Assembly (NCBI RefSeq): GCF_008373765.1
Contig: NZ_VUJW01000009.1
Span: 155,140 to 219,139, forward strand
Direction of reading: 5' to 3'
From: Nocardioides antri
GTDB taxonomy: Bacteria; Actinomycetota; Actinomycetes; Propionibacteriales; Nocardioidaceae
Length of the DNA: 64,000 nt
The position numbers were made by a program, and so were the translations under genes. Shown piece after piece: positions 52,905 through 61,278 of this stretch (position 1 is the stretch's first letter; every line of letters begins with the position of its first letter). Below the pieces are notes generated by a model that was not told where the DNA came from, ran no database searches, and saw only the letters and a list, made by a program, of their open reading frames with translations.

Positions 52905-55141
52905 GACTTGTCCACGAAGTCGCCCTGCTGGGAGCGCTCGAGGTCGGCCACGGCGTCGGCGAGCAACGGGGAGTCGGCCAGCGCCGGGTCGCGCTCGAGC
53001 AGCCTCTCGGCCGCCTCGCGCGCCGCCACGATGGTGTCCTCGTCGCGCAGGACGCGGAGGTTCTCGAGGCTGGAGCGGCGACCGGCCTGGGACGCGCCGA
53101 GGACGTCACCCTCGCGCCGCTGCTCGAGGTCCACCCGGCTCAGGACGAACCCGTCGGTCGTGCTCGCGACGGCGTCGAGCCGCTCGCGGGCCGGGGTCAA
53201 CGGGTCCTCGACGTTGGTGACCAGCAGGCACAGCCCCGGCAGGCCACCGCGTCCGACCCGGCCGCGGAGCTGGTGGAGCTGGGAGACCCCGAACCGGTCG
53301 GCGTCGAGGATCACCATGGTCGTCGCGTTGGCCACGTCGACGCCGACCTCGATGACGGTCGTCGACACCAGCACGTCGATCTCGTGGCCGGCGAACGCCC
53401 GCATGGTCGCGTCCTTCTCGTCAGCCGGCAGCTTGCCGTGGAGGCGTGCCACCCGCAGCCCGGCGAGCGGGCCGGAGGCGAGCATCTCAACGACGTCGTC
53501 GACCGCCGCCAGCGACCGGGTCTCGGTCGGGAGGGGGTCGCCCTCGTCGTCGACGTCGCGCACCTCGGGCTGGTCCGCCTCGGCATCGTCGCCGGCGATC
53601 CGCGGGCAGACGACGTAGACCTGGTGGCCCTTCTCGACCTCCTCGCGCACCCGCGCCCAGACCCGTTGGATCCACGTGGGCTGCTCGGCGAGCGGCACCA
53701 CGTTGGTCTGGATCGGGGCGCGGCCGGCGGGGAGCTCGCGGAGAGTCGACACCTCGAGGTCACCGAACACCGTCATCGCGACCGTGCGCGGGATCGGGGT
53801 CGCCGTCATCACCAACAGGTGGGGAGGCACCTGGGCCTTGCCGACCAGCGCCGCCCGCTGCTCGACGCCGAACCGGTGCTGCTCGTCGACCACCACCAGC
53901 CCGAGGTCGGCGAACTGCACGTGCTCCTGCAGCAGGGCGTGGGTGCCGATGACGATCCCGGACTCGCCGCTGGCCGCCCGCAGCAGCGGCTCCGCGCGCT
54001 GGGTCTTGGTCATCGAGCCGGTCAGCAGCTCGACCCGGGTGCCCTCGGCGGCGCCGAAGATCGTGCCGCCCTGGGCGAGGTCGCCGAGCATCGTGACGAT
54101 CGAGCGGTGGTGCTGCTGGGCGAGCACCTCGGTCGGCGCCAGCAGCGCGGCCTGGCCGCCGGAGTCGACCACCCGGAGCATCGCCCGCAGGGCGACGAGC
54201 GTCTTGCCGGAGCCGACCTCGCCCTGGAGCAGGCGGTTCATCGGATGGGGCTGCGCGAGGTCGTCCGCGATCTGCTCCCCCACCTCCCGCTGGCCCTCGG
54301 TCAGCGTGAAGGGCAGCCGGTCGTCGAACGCCACCTGGAGCGCGCCGTCGCCGCCGGTGCGGGCGGTCGCGCCGAGCTCCCGGAACGCGCGCCGCCGCCG
54401 GGCCAGGACGAGCTGGGTGACGAGTGCCTCCTCGAACCGGAACCGGTGCTGCGCGCGGTCGACCTGGTCGCGGCGGTCGGGAGTGTGGATCCAGTCGTAC
54501 GCCGTGAGCACGTCGAGCACGTCGTACTCCTCCCGGACCGCGTCCGGGAGGAGCTCCGGGATGTCGGCGACCTGGCCGCGCGCGGCGCGGACGGCGCGGC
54601 TGATGTCCCACGTCTCGATGCCCTTGGTGAGCGGGTAGATCGGGTAGAGCCCGCCGATCTGGTCGACGATGCTCTCGTCGCCGTCATCAGGGTCGGCGAC
54701 GCCGAAGATCGTCATCGCCGGGTTCACCAGCTGCCAGTCGTTGCGGAACCGGTCGGCCCGGCCGAGGAACACGCCGCGCCGTCCGACCGCCACCCTCCGG
54801 GCGTGCCACTCGGCCGTCCCCTTGTTCTTGGCGAAGAACGTCATCCGCAGCTGCGGGCCGTCGGTGCTGAGCACGGCCTCGACGCGGTAGGCAGGGCGTC
54901 CCGTGCGGCGGTCCTTGTAGGTGTGCTCCTTGCACTCCACGATCTCGCCGACGACGCAGAGGAGCTGCCCGATCTTGAGGTCGTGCACCTTCGTGAGGGT
55001 GCCGGTCTCGAGGTAGCGCCGGGGGAAGTGGCGCAGCAGGTCGCCCACCGTGCGCAGGCCGAGCGTCTCCTCGAGCTTCTTGCGCTTCGCGGGCGTCACC
55101 TTGCCGAGCACCGCGGCGATCGGTGAGTCGAGGGTGGTCAA
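52901..55141 (-). CDS. recG: ATP-dependent DNA helicase RecG
   Basis: Branch-migration helicase that regresses stalled forks. 746 residues: the N-terminal wedge/OB domain (LGLRTVGDLLRHFPRRYLE, ICVVGEIVECKEHTYKDRRTGR-like region), helicase motifs Walker A GEVGSGKT, VVDEQHRFGVEQR (DEQH box), MTATPIPRT, and the RecG C-terminal QLRGRVGRGG...LVTNVEDP. The start is taken as TTG 55141 (LTTLDSPIAAVLG). A GTG at 55177 would add 12 residues without homology support. An acidic insertion (ADQPEVRDVDDEGD) lies in the second RecA lobe. Confidence 0.96.
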   Translation of the reverse strand: MTTLDSPIAAVLGKVTPAKRKKLEETLGLRTVGDLLRHFPRRYLETGTLTKVHDLKIGQLLCVVGEIVECKEHTYKDRRTGRPAYRVEAVLSTDGPQLRMTFFAKNKGTAEWHARRVAVGRRGVFLGRADRFRNDWQLVNPAMTIFGVADPDDGDESIVDQIGGLYPIYPLTKGIETWDISRAVRAARGQVADIPELLPDAVREEYDVLDVLTAYDWIHTPDRRDQVDRAQHRFRFEEALVTQLVLARRRRAFRELGATARTGGDGALQVAFDDRLPFTLTEGQREVGEQIADDLAQPHPMNRLLQGEVGSGKTLVALRAMLRVVDSGGQAALLAPTEVLAQQHHRSIVTMLGDLAQGGTIFGAAEGTRVELLTGSMTKTQRAEPLLRAASGESGIVIGTHALLQEHVQFADLGLVVVDEQHRFGVEQRAALVGKAQVPPHLLVMTATPIPRTVAMTVFGDLEVSTLRELPAGRAPIQTNVVPLAEQPTWIQRVWARVREEVEKGHQVYVVCPRIAGDDAEADQPEVRDVDDEGDPLPTETRSLAAVDDVVEMLASGPLAGLRVARLHGKLPADEKDATMRAFAGHEIDVLVSTTVIEVGVDVANATTMVILDADRFGVSQLHQLRGRVGRGGLPGLCLLVTNVEDPLTPARERLDAVASTTDGFVLSRVDLEQRREGDVLGASQAGRRSSLENLRVLRDEDTIVAAREAAERLLERDPALADSPLLADAVADLERSQQGDFVDKS

Positions 55142-55181
55142 GCCCGGGCGCCCTTCTCTTCGAACCTCTTGGAACACACGG

Positions 55182-56837
55182 TCACTCGACGGACATCAGG
55201 AGCGGGTAGCGCTCCTGGCCACCGTCGTACACCACGGTGTCGACATGGGGGTGGTGCTCCTCGACCCACGCCACCGCGCGGTCAGCCACCTCCGGGGACT
55301 CGGCGCCGCGGACGAGGGTGACCAGCTCACCGCCAGCCGCCAGCAGCCGGTCGAGCACGGCGATCGCGACCTCACCGAGGTCGTCGCCGATCTCGACGAA
55401 GTCGCCGTGGATGACGCCGAGGACGTCGCCGGGGGTGCACGGACCGGCCGAGGTCATCGCCTCCTTCACGGCGACCGTGACGGCGCCATGCTTCACGTGG
55501 CGCGCGGTGGCGGTCATCTCGGTGACGTCCTGGTCGAAGGTCCGCCCGGGCTCGTGGACCGCGATCGCCGCCAGGCCCTGGACCTGCGCCTCGGTCGGGA
55601 TCACCGAGATCCGCAGTCCCTGCCCGACCCCGTCGGACTCCGCCGTGCTCGCGGCGACGCGGGCCGCACGCACCGAGTCGGGGTCGTTGGGGAGGACGAC
55701 GATCTCCTGGGCGCCGCTGCCGGCGATCGCGTCGAGCAGCTGGCCCGTCGACGGCCGGCGGCCCGGGCCGCCCTCGACCACGAGCGCGCCGGCGTCGGAG
55801 AAGAGCTGGGCGAGGCCGGGGCCGGCGGCGACGGCGATCACGGTGCGGCCGACGGGAGCGTGGGCACGCGGTGCGGCGACCGGCTCGCCGGCGGCCGCGG
55901 CGATCTGCTCCGCGAAGTGCGTGACGCGGATCCGGTGCGGCCGCCCGATCGCGAGCCCGGCCTCGATCGCCGCCCCGACGTCGTCGACGTGGGCGTGCAC
56001 GTTCCAGAGCCCGTCGCCGCCGACGACCACCACCGAGTCGCCGAGCTCGCCGAGCCGCGCGCGAAGCGGCGGGATCTCGCCGTCCTGGGTGTCGAGGAGG
56101 TACATCACCTCGTAGGCCGGGCCGTCGCTGCTGAGGTCGCCGGCACCGGCTGGGGCCAGCTGGGGCACCGGGATGACGTGCTGCCCGAGGGGCTGGGTCA
56201 CGGGGACCGGGCGCTTGCCGGTGAGGACGGTCTCGGCCGCGTCGAGGATGACGCAGATCCCCCGGCCGCCGGCGTCGACGACGCCCGCCCGCGCGAGCAC
56301 GTCGAGCTGCTCGGGCGTGTGGCCGAGCGCGACCCGCGCAGCAGCGGCCGCTGCCTTGAGGACGTCGTGGGTGCGCGCGGCCGGGTCCTTGACCGCCTCG
56401 GCGGCGGCGTCGGCCGCGGCGCGGGCGACGGTCAGCATCGTGCCCTCGACCGGCTCCCCCACGGCGGCGTAGCTCGCCTCGGTCGCCTGCCGCAGCGCCT
56501 GCGCCATCACCTCGGCGTTGCGCTCGTCTTTGCTCGCCGAGGAGATCCGGCGTGCGATCGCCCCCATCATCTCGCTGAGGATCACTCCGGAGTTGCCGCG
56601 GGCACCGAGCAGCGCGCCCCGGGAGAACGCGGAAAGCGCGGCCCGCTTCGGGGCGCCCGGGACCTCGCGGATCGCGTCCCGCGCGGCGGCGATCGTGAGG
56701 TACATGTTCGTGCCGGTGTCGCCGTCGGGGACGGGGTACACGTTCAGCGCGTCGATCTCCTCGCGCGCCTCCGACAACGCGTCGACGGCGATGTCGACGA
56801 ACCGCAGCACGGTGTCGAGCTCGATGCCGCCAGCCAT
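55182..56837 (-). CDS. fakA: DAK2-domain fatty-acid kinase subunit FakA-like protein
   Basis: A 551-residue YloV/FakA-type protein. The N-terminal Dak2 ATP-binding domain has ALNVYPVPDGDTGTNMYLT and ALLGARGNSGVILSEMM, and the middle and C-terminal regions (IVVLPNDPDSVRAAR...IPTEAQVQGLAAIAVH) match the DegV-like partner-binding part. FakA phosphorylates FakB-bound fatty acids in Firmicutes. No fakB is seen here, so the substrate is uncertain. The ATG at 56837 follows TAGATT by seven bases (leaderless), which argues against the TTG at 56846. It lies next to recG, as in Rv2974c. Confidence 0.85.
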   Translation of the reverse strand: MAGGIELDTVLRFVDIAVDALSEAREEIDALNVYPVPDGDTGTNMYLTIAAARDAIREVPGAPKRAALSAFSRGALLGARGNSGVILSEMMGAIARRISSASKDERNAEVMAQALRQATEASYAAVGEPVEGTMLTVARAAADAAAEAVKDPAARTHDVLKAAAAAARVALGHTPEQLDVLARAGVVDAGGRGICVILDAAETVLTGKRPVPVTQPLGQHVIPVPQLAPAGAGDLSSDGPAYEVMYLLDTQDGEIPPLRARLGELGDSVVVVGGDGLWNVHAHVDDVGAAIEAGLAIGRPHRIRVTHFAEQIAAAAGEPVAAPRAHAPVGRTVIAVAAGPGLAQLFSDAGALVVEGGPGRRPSTGQLLDAIAGSGAQEIVVLPNDPDSVRAARVAASTAESDGVGQGLRISVIPTEAQVQGLAAIAVHEPGRTFDQDVTEMTATARHVKHGAVTVAVKEAMTSAGPCTPGDVLGVIHGDFVEIGDDLGEVAIAVLDRLLAAGGELVTLVRGAESPEVADRAVAWVEEHHPHVDTVVYDGGQERYPLLMSVE

Positions 56838-56844
56838 GGGGGTC

Positions 56845-56850
56845 AATCTA
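56845..56850 (-). promoter_or_regulatory. Candidate -10 hexamer of the leaderless FakA-like gene
   Basis: TAGATT on the minus strand, seven bases before the ATG at 56837. It places the transcription start at the ATG. Confidence 0.45.
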
Positions 56851-56890
56851 GTGTGGGTCCCAGGATTTCTGGCTCATGCCCACCGTCGGC

Positions 56891-56896
56891 TAATCT
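56891..56896 (+). promoter_or_regulatory. Candidate -10 hexamer of rpmB
   Basis: TAATCT lies 65 bases upstream of the rpmB GTG, with a weak -35 near 56868. The leader contains a small GGGGG/CCCCC hairpin (56915-56927) and the Shine-Dalgarno AGGAG at 56951. Confidence 0.45.
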
Positions 56897-56961
56897 GATC
56901 CGGTTGCCCTCTCAGGGGGCCACCCCCGAACTTGAGTCAATCCGATCCGTAGGAGTCAACC

Positions 56962-57147
56962 GTGGCTGCCGTCTGCGACATCTGCGCGAAGAAGCCGGCC
57001 TTCGGCAACAACCGGCCGTGGTCGCGCAAGATCACCAAGCGCCGTTTCAACCCGAACATCCAGCGCGTGCGTGCCAAGGTCAACGGCACCCCGAAGCGGC
57101 TCAACGTCTGCACCGGCTGCCTGAAGGCGGGCAAGGTCACCCGCTGA
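56962..57147 (+). CDS. rpmB: 50S ribosomal protein L28 (zinc-binding form)
   Basis: A 61-residue L28: MAAVCDICAKKPAFGNNRPWSRKITKRRFNPNIQ...RLNVCTGCLKAGKV. The two CxxC pairs form a zinc ribbon, so this is the C+ paralogue. The GTG start has AGGAG at good distance. Followed by a textbook terminator. Divergent from the FakA-like gene. Confidence 0.97.
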   Translation: MAAVCDICAKKPAFGNNRPWSRKITKRRFNPNIQRVRAKVNGTPKRLNVCTGCLKAGKVTR

Positions 57148-57165
57148 CCTCCCGCTCCTCCGGAT

Positions 57166-57201
57166 CGGCCGCCACCTGACGTGGCGGCCGTTCTCTTTTT
57201 T
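57166..57201 (+). terminator. Rho-independent terminator of rpmB
   Basis: CGGCCGCCAC (57166-57175) pairs perfectly with GTGGCGGCCG (57181-57190) around a five-base loop and is followed by a T-rich tract (57191-57201). It is the clearest intrinsic terminator in the window. Confidence 0.92.
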
Positions 57202-57224
57202 GGACGACGCTCGCGCCATCCAGC

Positions 57225-58214
57225 TCAGAAATGGGTCCAGCCGGTGGGGCCGTCGTACGACGTGCCGTCGACCGTCACCGCAGGGCCGTCGGGCCCGGGG
57301 TCGGTGACGACGCCGATCCGCACCCAGCCCTCGGGGAGGGCGGCACCCGCGGGGAAGGTCGCGAGCAGCGAGTGGTCGTCCCCTCCCCCGAGCACGAACG
57401 TCAGCGGGTCGGCGCCGGTGGCGCTGCCGACCGCGACGAGCGGCTCGGGGACCTCCAGCGTCGCCGACGCGATGTCGATGGCGACACCGCTGGCGTCGGC
57501 GACATGGGCCGCGTCGGCGAGCAGCCCGTCGGAGACGTCGATCATCGAGGTCGCCCCGGCCTCGGCGGCGACCTGGCCCGCGTCGTACGGCGGCTGCGGC
57601 CGCCGGTAGGCGTCGACCAGCACCCGCGGCGATCGGAACCCGCGCCCCAGCACGGCGAGCCCGCCGGCGGCCCAGCCCTGCCGCCCGCACAGCGCGACGA
57701 CGTCACCGGGCTGCGCCCCCGACCGCAGGACCGGCGACACCGTGCAGCGTCCCAGCACGGTGACCGCGATCGTGATCTTGTCGGCGCTCGTCACGTCGCC
57801 GCCGACGACCCCGGCGCCGACCGACGCGCACTCCTCCGCGAACCCCCGGACGAAGTCGGTCGCCCAGCGGGCGGGCAGCGTCGGCGGCGCGGCGAACCCG
57901 ACCGTCAGCCAGGTCGCGCGTCCGCCCATGGCGTTGATGTCGGAGAGGTTCTGCGCCGCCGCGCGGTGGCCGACGTCGACCGGGTCGGCCCAGTCCTTCC
58001 GGAAGTGCCGTCCCTCGACCATCAGGTCGGTCGAGACCACGACGTGGCCCTTGCGGACCCGCAGCACCGCGGCGTCGTCGCCCGGCCCGACGAGCACGTC
58101 CTCCCCCGGCGCCACCTGCTGCACGATCCGGGCGACGTGGTCGATGAGGCCGAACTCGCCGAGGTCGGCCATCGTGGCATCAGGGGCGGGGAGGGCGTCG
58201 GGCACGGACCCCAT
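57225..58214 (-). CDS. thiL: Thiamine-monophosphate kinase
   Basis: Phosphorylates thiamine monophosphate to thiamine diphosphate. The 329-residue protein has LGEFGLIDHVARIV, VGPGDDAAVLRV, VSTDLMVEGRHFRKDW, NLSDINAMGG, SMIDVSDGLLADAAHVA and FVLGGGDDHSLLATFP, the PurM/ThiL metal- and substrate-binding set. ATG at 58214 with no clear Shine-Dalgarno sequence. ATG 58172 (MADLGEFG) is a possible shorter start. Convergent with rpmB and divergent from the Lrp-type sensor gene. Confidence 0.95.
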   Translation of the reverse strand: MGSVPDALPAPDATMADLGEFGLIDHVARIVQQVAPGEDVLVGPGDDAAVLRVRKGHVVVSTDLMVEGRHFRKDWADPVDVGHRAAAQNLSDINAMGGRATWLTVGFAAPPTLPARWATDFVRGFAEECASVGAGVVGGDVTSADKITIAVTVLGRCTVSPVLRSGAQPGDVVALCGRQGWAAGGLAVLGRGFRSPRVLVDAYRRPQPPYDAGQVAAEAGATSMIDVSDGLLADAAHVADASGVAIDIASATLEVPEPLVAVGSATGADPLTFVLGGGDDHSLLATFPAGAALPEGWVRIGVVTDPGPDGPAVTVDGTSYDGPTGWTHF

Positions 58215-58309
58215 CCCATCAGATCGCGTGCCTCGCCGAAGAGACGGTAGCCGCGTCCTCGCGGTAGGTTGGGCCGTCCGTCGACCTCAAGCCCCTAGGA
58301 GTGCAACCA

Positions 58310-58546
58310 ATGGTGGTGCAGGCCTACATCCTGATCCAGACCGACGTCGGCAAGGCCGCCGAGGTCGCCAAGGCGATCGCCGAGGTCAAGGGCGTCACCC
58401 TCGCCGAGGACGTCACCGGCCCGTACGACGTGATCGTGCGCGCCGAGGCCCGCAACGTCGACGAGCTCGGGAAGCTGGTCGTCTCCAAGGTGCAGAACCT
58501 CGACGGCATCACCCGCACGCTGACCTGCCCGGTCGTCCACATCTGA
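58310..58546 (+). CDS. Stand-alone Lrp/AsnC ligand-binding (RAM) domain protein
   Basis: A 78-residue protein with only the RAM domain of Lrp/AsnC regulators (VVQAYILIQTDVGKAAEVAKAI, VTGPYDVIVRAEARNVDELGKLVVSKVQNLDGITRTLTCPV). The DNA-binding helix-turn-helix is absent, so it may act as a small-molecule sensor or a modulator of full-length Lrp proteins. The ATG at 58310 has AGGAG upstream. The GTG at 58301 overlaps that signal. A possible -10, TAGGTT, lies near 58265. Followed after one base by a DUF3515 lipoprotein gene. Confidence 0.9.
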   Translation: MVVQAYILIQTDVGKAAEVAKAIAEVKGVTLAEDVTGPYDVIVRAEARNVDELGKLVVSKVQNLDGITRTLTCPVVHI

Positions 58547-58547
58547 G

Positions 58548-59024
58548 TTGACCCCTCGGGCGACGTACGCCGTCTGGCTGGCCGCAGCGCCCCTGCTGGT
58601 CGCCTGCGGACCGGTCGAAGTCGACGTGCCCGACCTGTCGGCCGATGACGCATCAGCCTGCAGCGCCTTCATCGACGACCTCCCCACCACCCTCGCGGAC
58701 GAGGAGCAGGTCGAGGTCGAGCCGGAGGACGCCCCGGCAGCGGCCTACGGCGACCCGCCGATCGTGGTCACCTGCGGCGCCGGCGCGCCCGGCGGATTCG
58801 GCCCGGGCGCCCAGTGCGAGGTGGCCAACGACGTGCCGTGGTACATCCCGCCCGAGCAGTACGACGACCTGAGCCTCGACCTGGTCATCACGGCCGCCTG
58901 GCACCGCCCCCGCGTGCAGGTGCAGATGCCCGCCGACTACCGCGGCAACGAGGGCGGAATCATGGCCGTGCTGGCGGACCTCGTGAAGGAGCACCTCCGC
59001 GAGACCGCGACCTGCGACCTCTAG
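58548..59024 (+). CDS. DUF3515 family lipoprotein
   Basis: A 158-residue predicted lipoprotein. The signal peptide ends in the lipobox LLVAC (Cys near residue 20), followed by the DUF3515 domain (CSAFIDDLPTTLADEEQVEVEP, PIVVTCGAG, NDVPWYIPP). Function unknown, but the family is restricted to actinobacteria and is found next to thiL/ddl. The start is TTG 58548, one base after the upstream stop. The 3' end is four bases from convergent ddl. Confidence 0.88.
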   Translation: MTPRATYAVWLAAAPLLVACGPVEVDVPDLSADDASACSAFIDDLPTTLADEEQVEVEPEDAPAAAYGDPPIVVTCGAGAPGGFGPGAQCEVANDVPWYIPPEQYDDLSLDLVITAAWHRPRVQVQMPADYRGNEGGIMAVLADLVKEHLRETATCDL

Positions 59025-59028
59025 GTCG

Positions 59029-60153
59029 TCAGCGCAGGCCGGTGTCGCGCTGCATCGCGAGCGCGATCAGCCGGTCGACGAGCGCGGGATAGTCGAGCCC
59101 CGTCGCGGCCCACATCCGGGGGAACATCGAGAGCGGCGTGAAGCCGGGCATGGTGTTGAGCTCGTTGAGGATGAGCGACCCGTCCGGCATCAGGAAGAAG
59201 TCGACCCGCGCGAGCCCCTCGCACCCGACCGCCACGAACGCCCGGGCGGCCAGTGAGCGCAGCTCGCGAGCGGCCTCCTCCGGGATGTCGGCGGGGACGT
59301 CGAGCTCGGTGGCCTCGTCGGGGAGGTACTTCGCCTCGAAGTCGTAGAACTCGTGGTCCCCGGTGATCCGGATCTCGGCCGGGACGGTCGTCTCGACGCC
59401 GCCGTCGAGCGCCTCGAGGACGCCGCACTCGACCTCGCGTGCGCCCTCGGCCGACACCTCGATGAGGACCTTCGGGTCGTGCAGGAGCGCGCCGTCGATC
59501 GCGGCGTCCAGCTCGCCCTCGTCGTGCGCCTTGGCGATGCCGATGCTCGACCCTCCGCGGGCGGGCTTCACGAAGGCGGGGTAGCCGAGCTCCGCGACCC
59601 GCGCCCGCACGGCCGCGGCGTCCTTCGCCCACTCCCGGGCCGTGACCGTGGTCCACGGCAGCACCGGCAGCCCGGCGGCGGCGAGCACCACCTTCATGTA
59701 GGCCTTGTCCATGCTGACGGCGGACGCGAGCACGCCGGCGCCGACGTACCTCACCCCGGCCATCTCGAGCATCCCCTGGATGGTGCCGTCCTCGCCCCAC
59801 GGACCGTGGAGCAGCGGGAAGACCACGTCGACGTCACCGAGCTCCTGCGGCGGCGACGCGGGGTCGCTCACCACGAGGCCCGCTCCGCTGCCGGTACGGG
59901 TCAGCGTCACCGGGGCGCGGCCGGCGTCGACGCCGGGGAGGTGGTCGGGGCCGGTGATCGCGTGCCGGTCGGGGTCGTCGGTCTCGAGGACCCAACGGCC
60001 GTCGGGCGCGATGCCGATGGGGATCACGTCGTACCGATCGCGATCGAGCGCCTTGAGCACGCTGCCCGCGGTGACGCAGGAGATGGCGTGCTCCGAGGAG
60101 CGGCCGCCGAAGACGACGGCGAGTCGGATACGGCGACCGGTGGGCTCGTTCAT
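59029..60153 (-). CDS. ddl: D-alanine--D-alanine ligase
   Basis: Makes the D-Ala-D-Ala dipeptide of peptidoglycan and is the target of D-cycloserine. The 374-residue ATP-grasp enzyme has VVFGGRSSEHAISCVTA, FPLLHGPWGEDGTIQGMLEM, PAFVKPARGGSSIGI, EFYDFEAKYLPDEATELDVPA and the metal-binding DFFLMPDGSLILNELNTMPGFT. The ATG lies eight bases from TAGGGT (60167-60162), a leaderless arrangement whose hexamer overlaps that of the divergent PLP gene. The upstream open frame to 60468 is rejected. Confidence 0.97.
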   Translation of the reverse strand: MNEPTGRRIRLAVVFGGRSSEHAISCVTAGSVLKALDRDRYDVIPIGIAPDGRWVLETDDPDRHAITGPDHLPGVDAGRAPVTLTRTGSGAGLVVSDPASPPQELGDVDVVFPLLHGPWGEDGTIQGMLEMAGVRYVGAGVLASAVSMDKAYMKVVLAAAGLPVLPWTTVTAREWAKDAAAVRARVAELGYPAFVKPARGGSSIGIAKAHDEGELDAAIDGALLHDPKVLIEVSAEGAREVECGVLEALDGGVETTVPAEIRITGDHEFYDFEAKYLPDEATELDVPADIPEEAARELRSLAARAFVAVGCEGLARVDFFLMPDGSLILNELNTMPGFTPLSMFPRMWAATGLDYPALVDRLIALAMQRDTGLR

Positions 60154-60161
60154 CGCACCCG

Positions 60162-60171
60162 ACCCTACCGT
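60162..60171. promoter_or_regulatory. Overlapping divergent -10 elements of ddl and the PLP-enzyme gene
   Basis: TAGGGT on the minus strand (60167-60162) and TACCGT on the plus strand (60166-60171) share two base pairs. Each lies 6-8 bases from its start codon (60153 and 60178). The whole divergent gap is 24 bases, so both messages are probably leaderless and their transcription mutually exclusive. Confidence 0.55.
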
Positions 60172-60177
60172 TGTCCC

Positions 60178-61269
60178 ATGTCCGAACCTGCTCAGGACCT
60201 CCGCCCGGCGACGATCACGGTGACGGCGGGACGGCCCGCCCGCGAACCCGATGCGCCGCTCAACACGCCGATCACGATGGCGTCGACGTACGTCGCGACC
60301 GGCGACCTGGAGTACGGGCGCTACGGCAACCCGACGTGGTCGGCGTTCGAGGACGTGCTCGGGAATCTCGAGGGCGGTCGGGCACTGGCGTTCGCGTCCG
60401 GGATGGCCGCCGCGACGACCGTGCTCGACCTGGTCGGCCTGGGTGGCGGGGTGGTCGCGCCCCGCCATGCCTACAGCGGCACGGTCATGGCGCTCGCCGA
60501 CCTCGAGTCACGGGAGCGGCTGCACGGCACCCTGGTCGACATCGCCGACACGGACGCCGTCGTGGCCGCGATGAACGCCGACGAGGACTGCGCGCTGCTG
60601 TGGATCGAGTCGCCGACCAACCCGGCGCTCGAGGTCGCCGACATCCCCGCCCTGGTGGCGGCTGCCCACGAGCTCGGGGTTCGGGTCGTCGTCGACAACA
60701 CGTTCGCCACCCCCCTGCTCCAGCAGCCGCTGTCGGTCGGCGCCGACATCGTCCTGCACTCGGCGACGAAGTACCTCGCCGGCCACAGCGACGTGCAGCT
60801 CGGCGCGCTCGTCACTGCGGACGACGAGGTGTACGCGGCGCTGAAGGGCCGGCGCGACCTGGTAGGCGCGATCCCCGGGCCGTTCGAGACCTGGCTCGCG
60901 CTCCGTGGTCTCCGCACCCTGCACGTCCGTCTCGATCGGGCGCAGGCCAACGCCGCCGAGCTCGTTCGACGGCTCGGGGAGCACCCGGCGATCGAGGAGG
61001 TCCGCTACCCGGGCTTCGGCGCGATCGTCGCCGCGGTCGTCGCGGGCGGCGCCGACGCCGCGGACGTGCTCGCCCACGACGTCCGGCTCTGGGTCCACGC
61101 CACCTCGCTCGGCAGCGTCGAGTCCACCCTGGAGCGGCGTCGGCGCTGGAAGGCAGAGGCGGCGACGATCCCGGAGGGCCTGGTGCGCCTGTCGGTCGGC
61201 ATCGAGGACGTCGAGGACCTGTGGGACGACCTGGCCCAGGCGCTGGAGGGCATCACGCCGCCGGCGTGA
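60178..61269 (+). CDS. Cys/Met-metabolism PLP enzyme (cystathionine gamma-lyase/synthase family)
   Basis: A 363-residue fold-type I PLP enzyme: YGRYGNPTWSAFEDVLGNLEGGRALAFASGMAA, IESPTNPALEVADI, VVDNTFATPLLQQPL, and the PLP lysine in LHSATKYLAGHSDVQLGA. It belongs to the group with cystathionine gamma-synthase, gamma-lyase and methionine gamma-lyase, and the reaction cannot be fixed from sequence. It is slightly shorter than typical (about 380-400). No Shine-Dalgarno sequence. Leaderless from TACCGT. Divergent from ddl. Confidence 0.9.
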   Translation: MSEPAQDLRPATITVTAGRPAREPDAPLNTPITMASTYVATGDLEYGRYGNPTWSAFEDVLGNLEGGRALAFASGMAAATTVLDLVGLGGGVVAPRHAYSGTVMALADLESRERLHGTLVDIADTDAVVAAMNADEDCALLWIESPTNPALEVADIPALVAAAHELGVRVVVDNTFATPLLQQPLSVGADIVLHSATKYLAGHSDVQLGALVTADDEVYAALKGRRDLVGAIPGPFETWLALRGLRTLHVRLDRAQANAAELVRRLGEHPAIEEVRYPGFGAIVAAVVAGGADAADVLAHDVRLWVHATSLGSVESTLERRRRWKAEAATIPEGLVRLSVGIEDVEDLWDDLAQALEGITPPA

Positions 61270-61278
61270 CGCGGCCTC

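Noticed and set aside
59353-60177. N-terminal extension of the PLP enzyme across ddl
   Set aside because: Antisense to ddl with Arg/Asp-rich composition. The enzyme's homology begins after the ATG at 60178.
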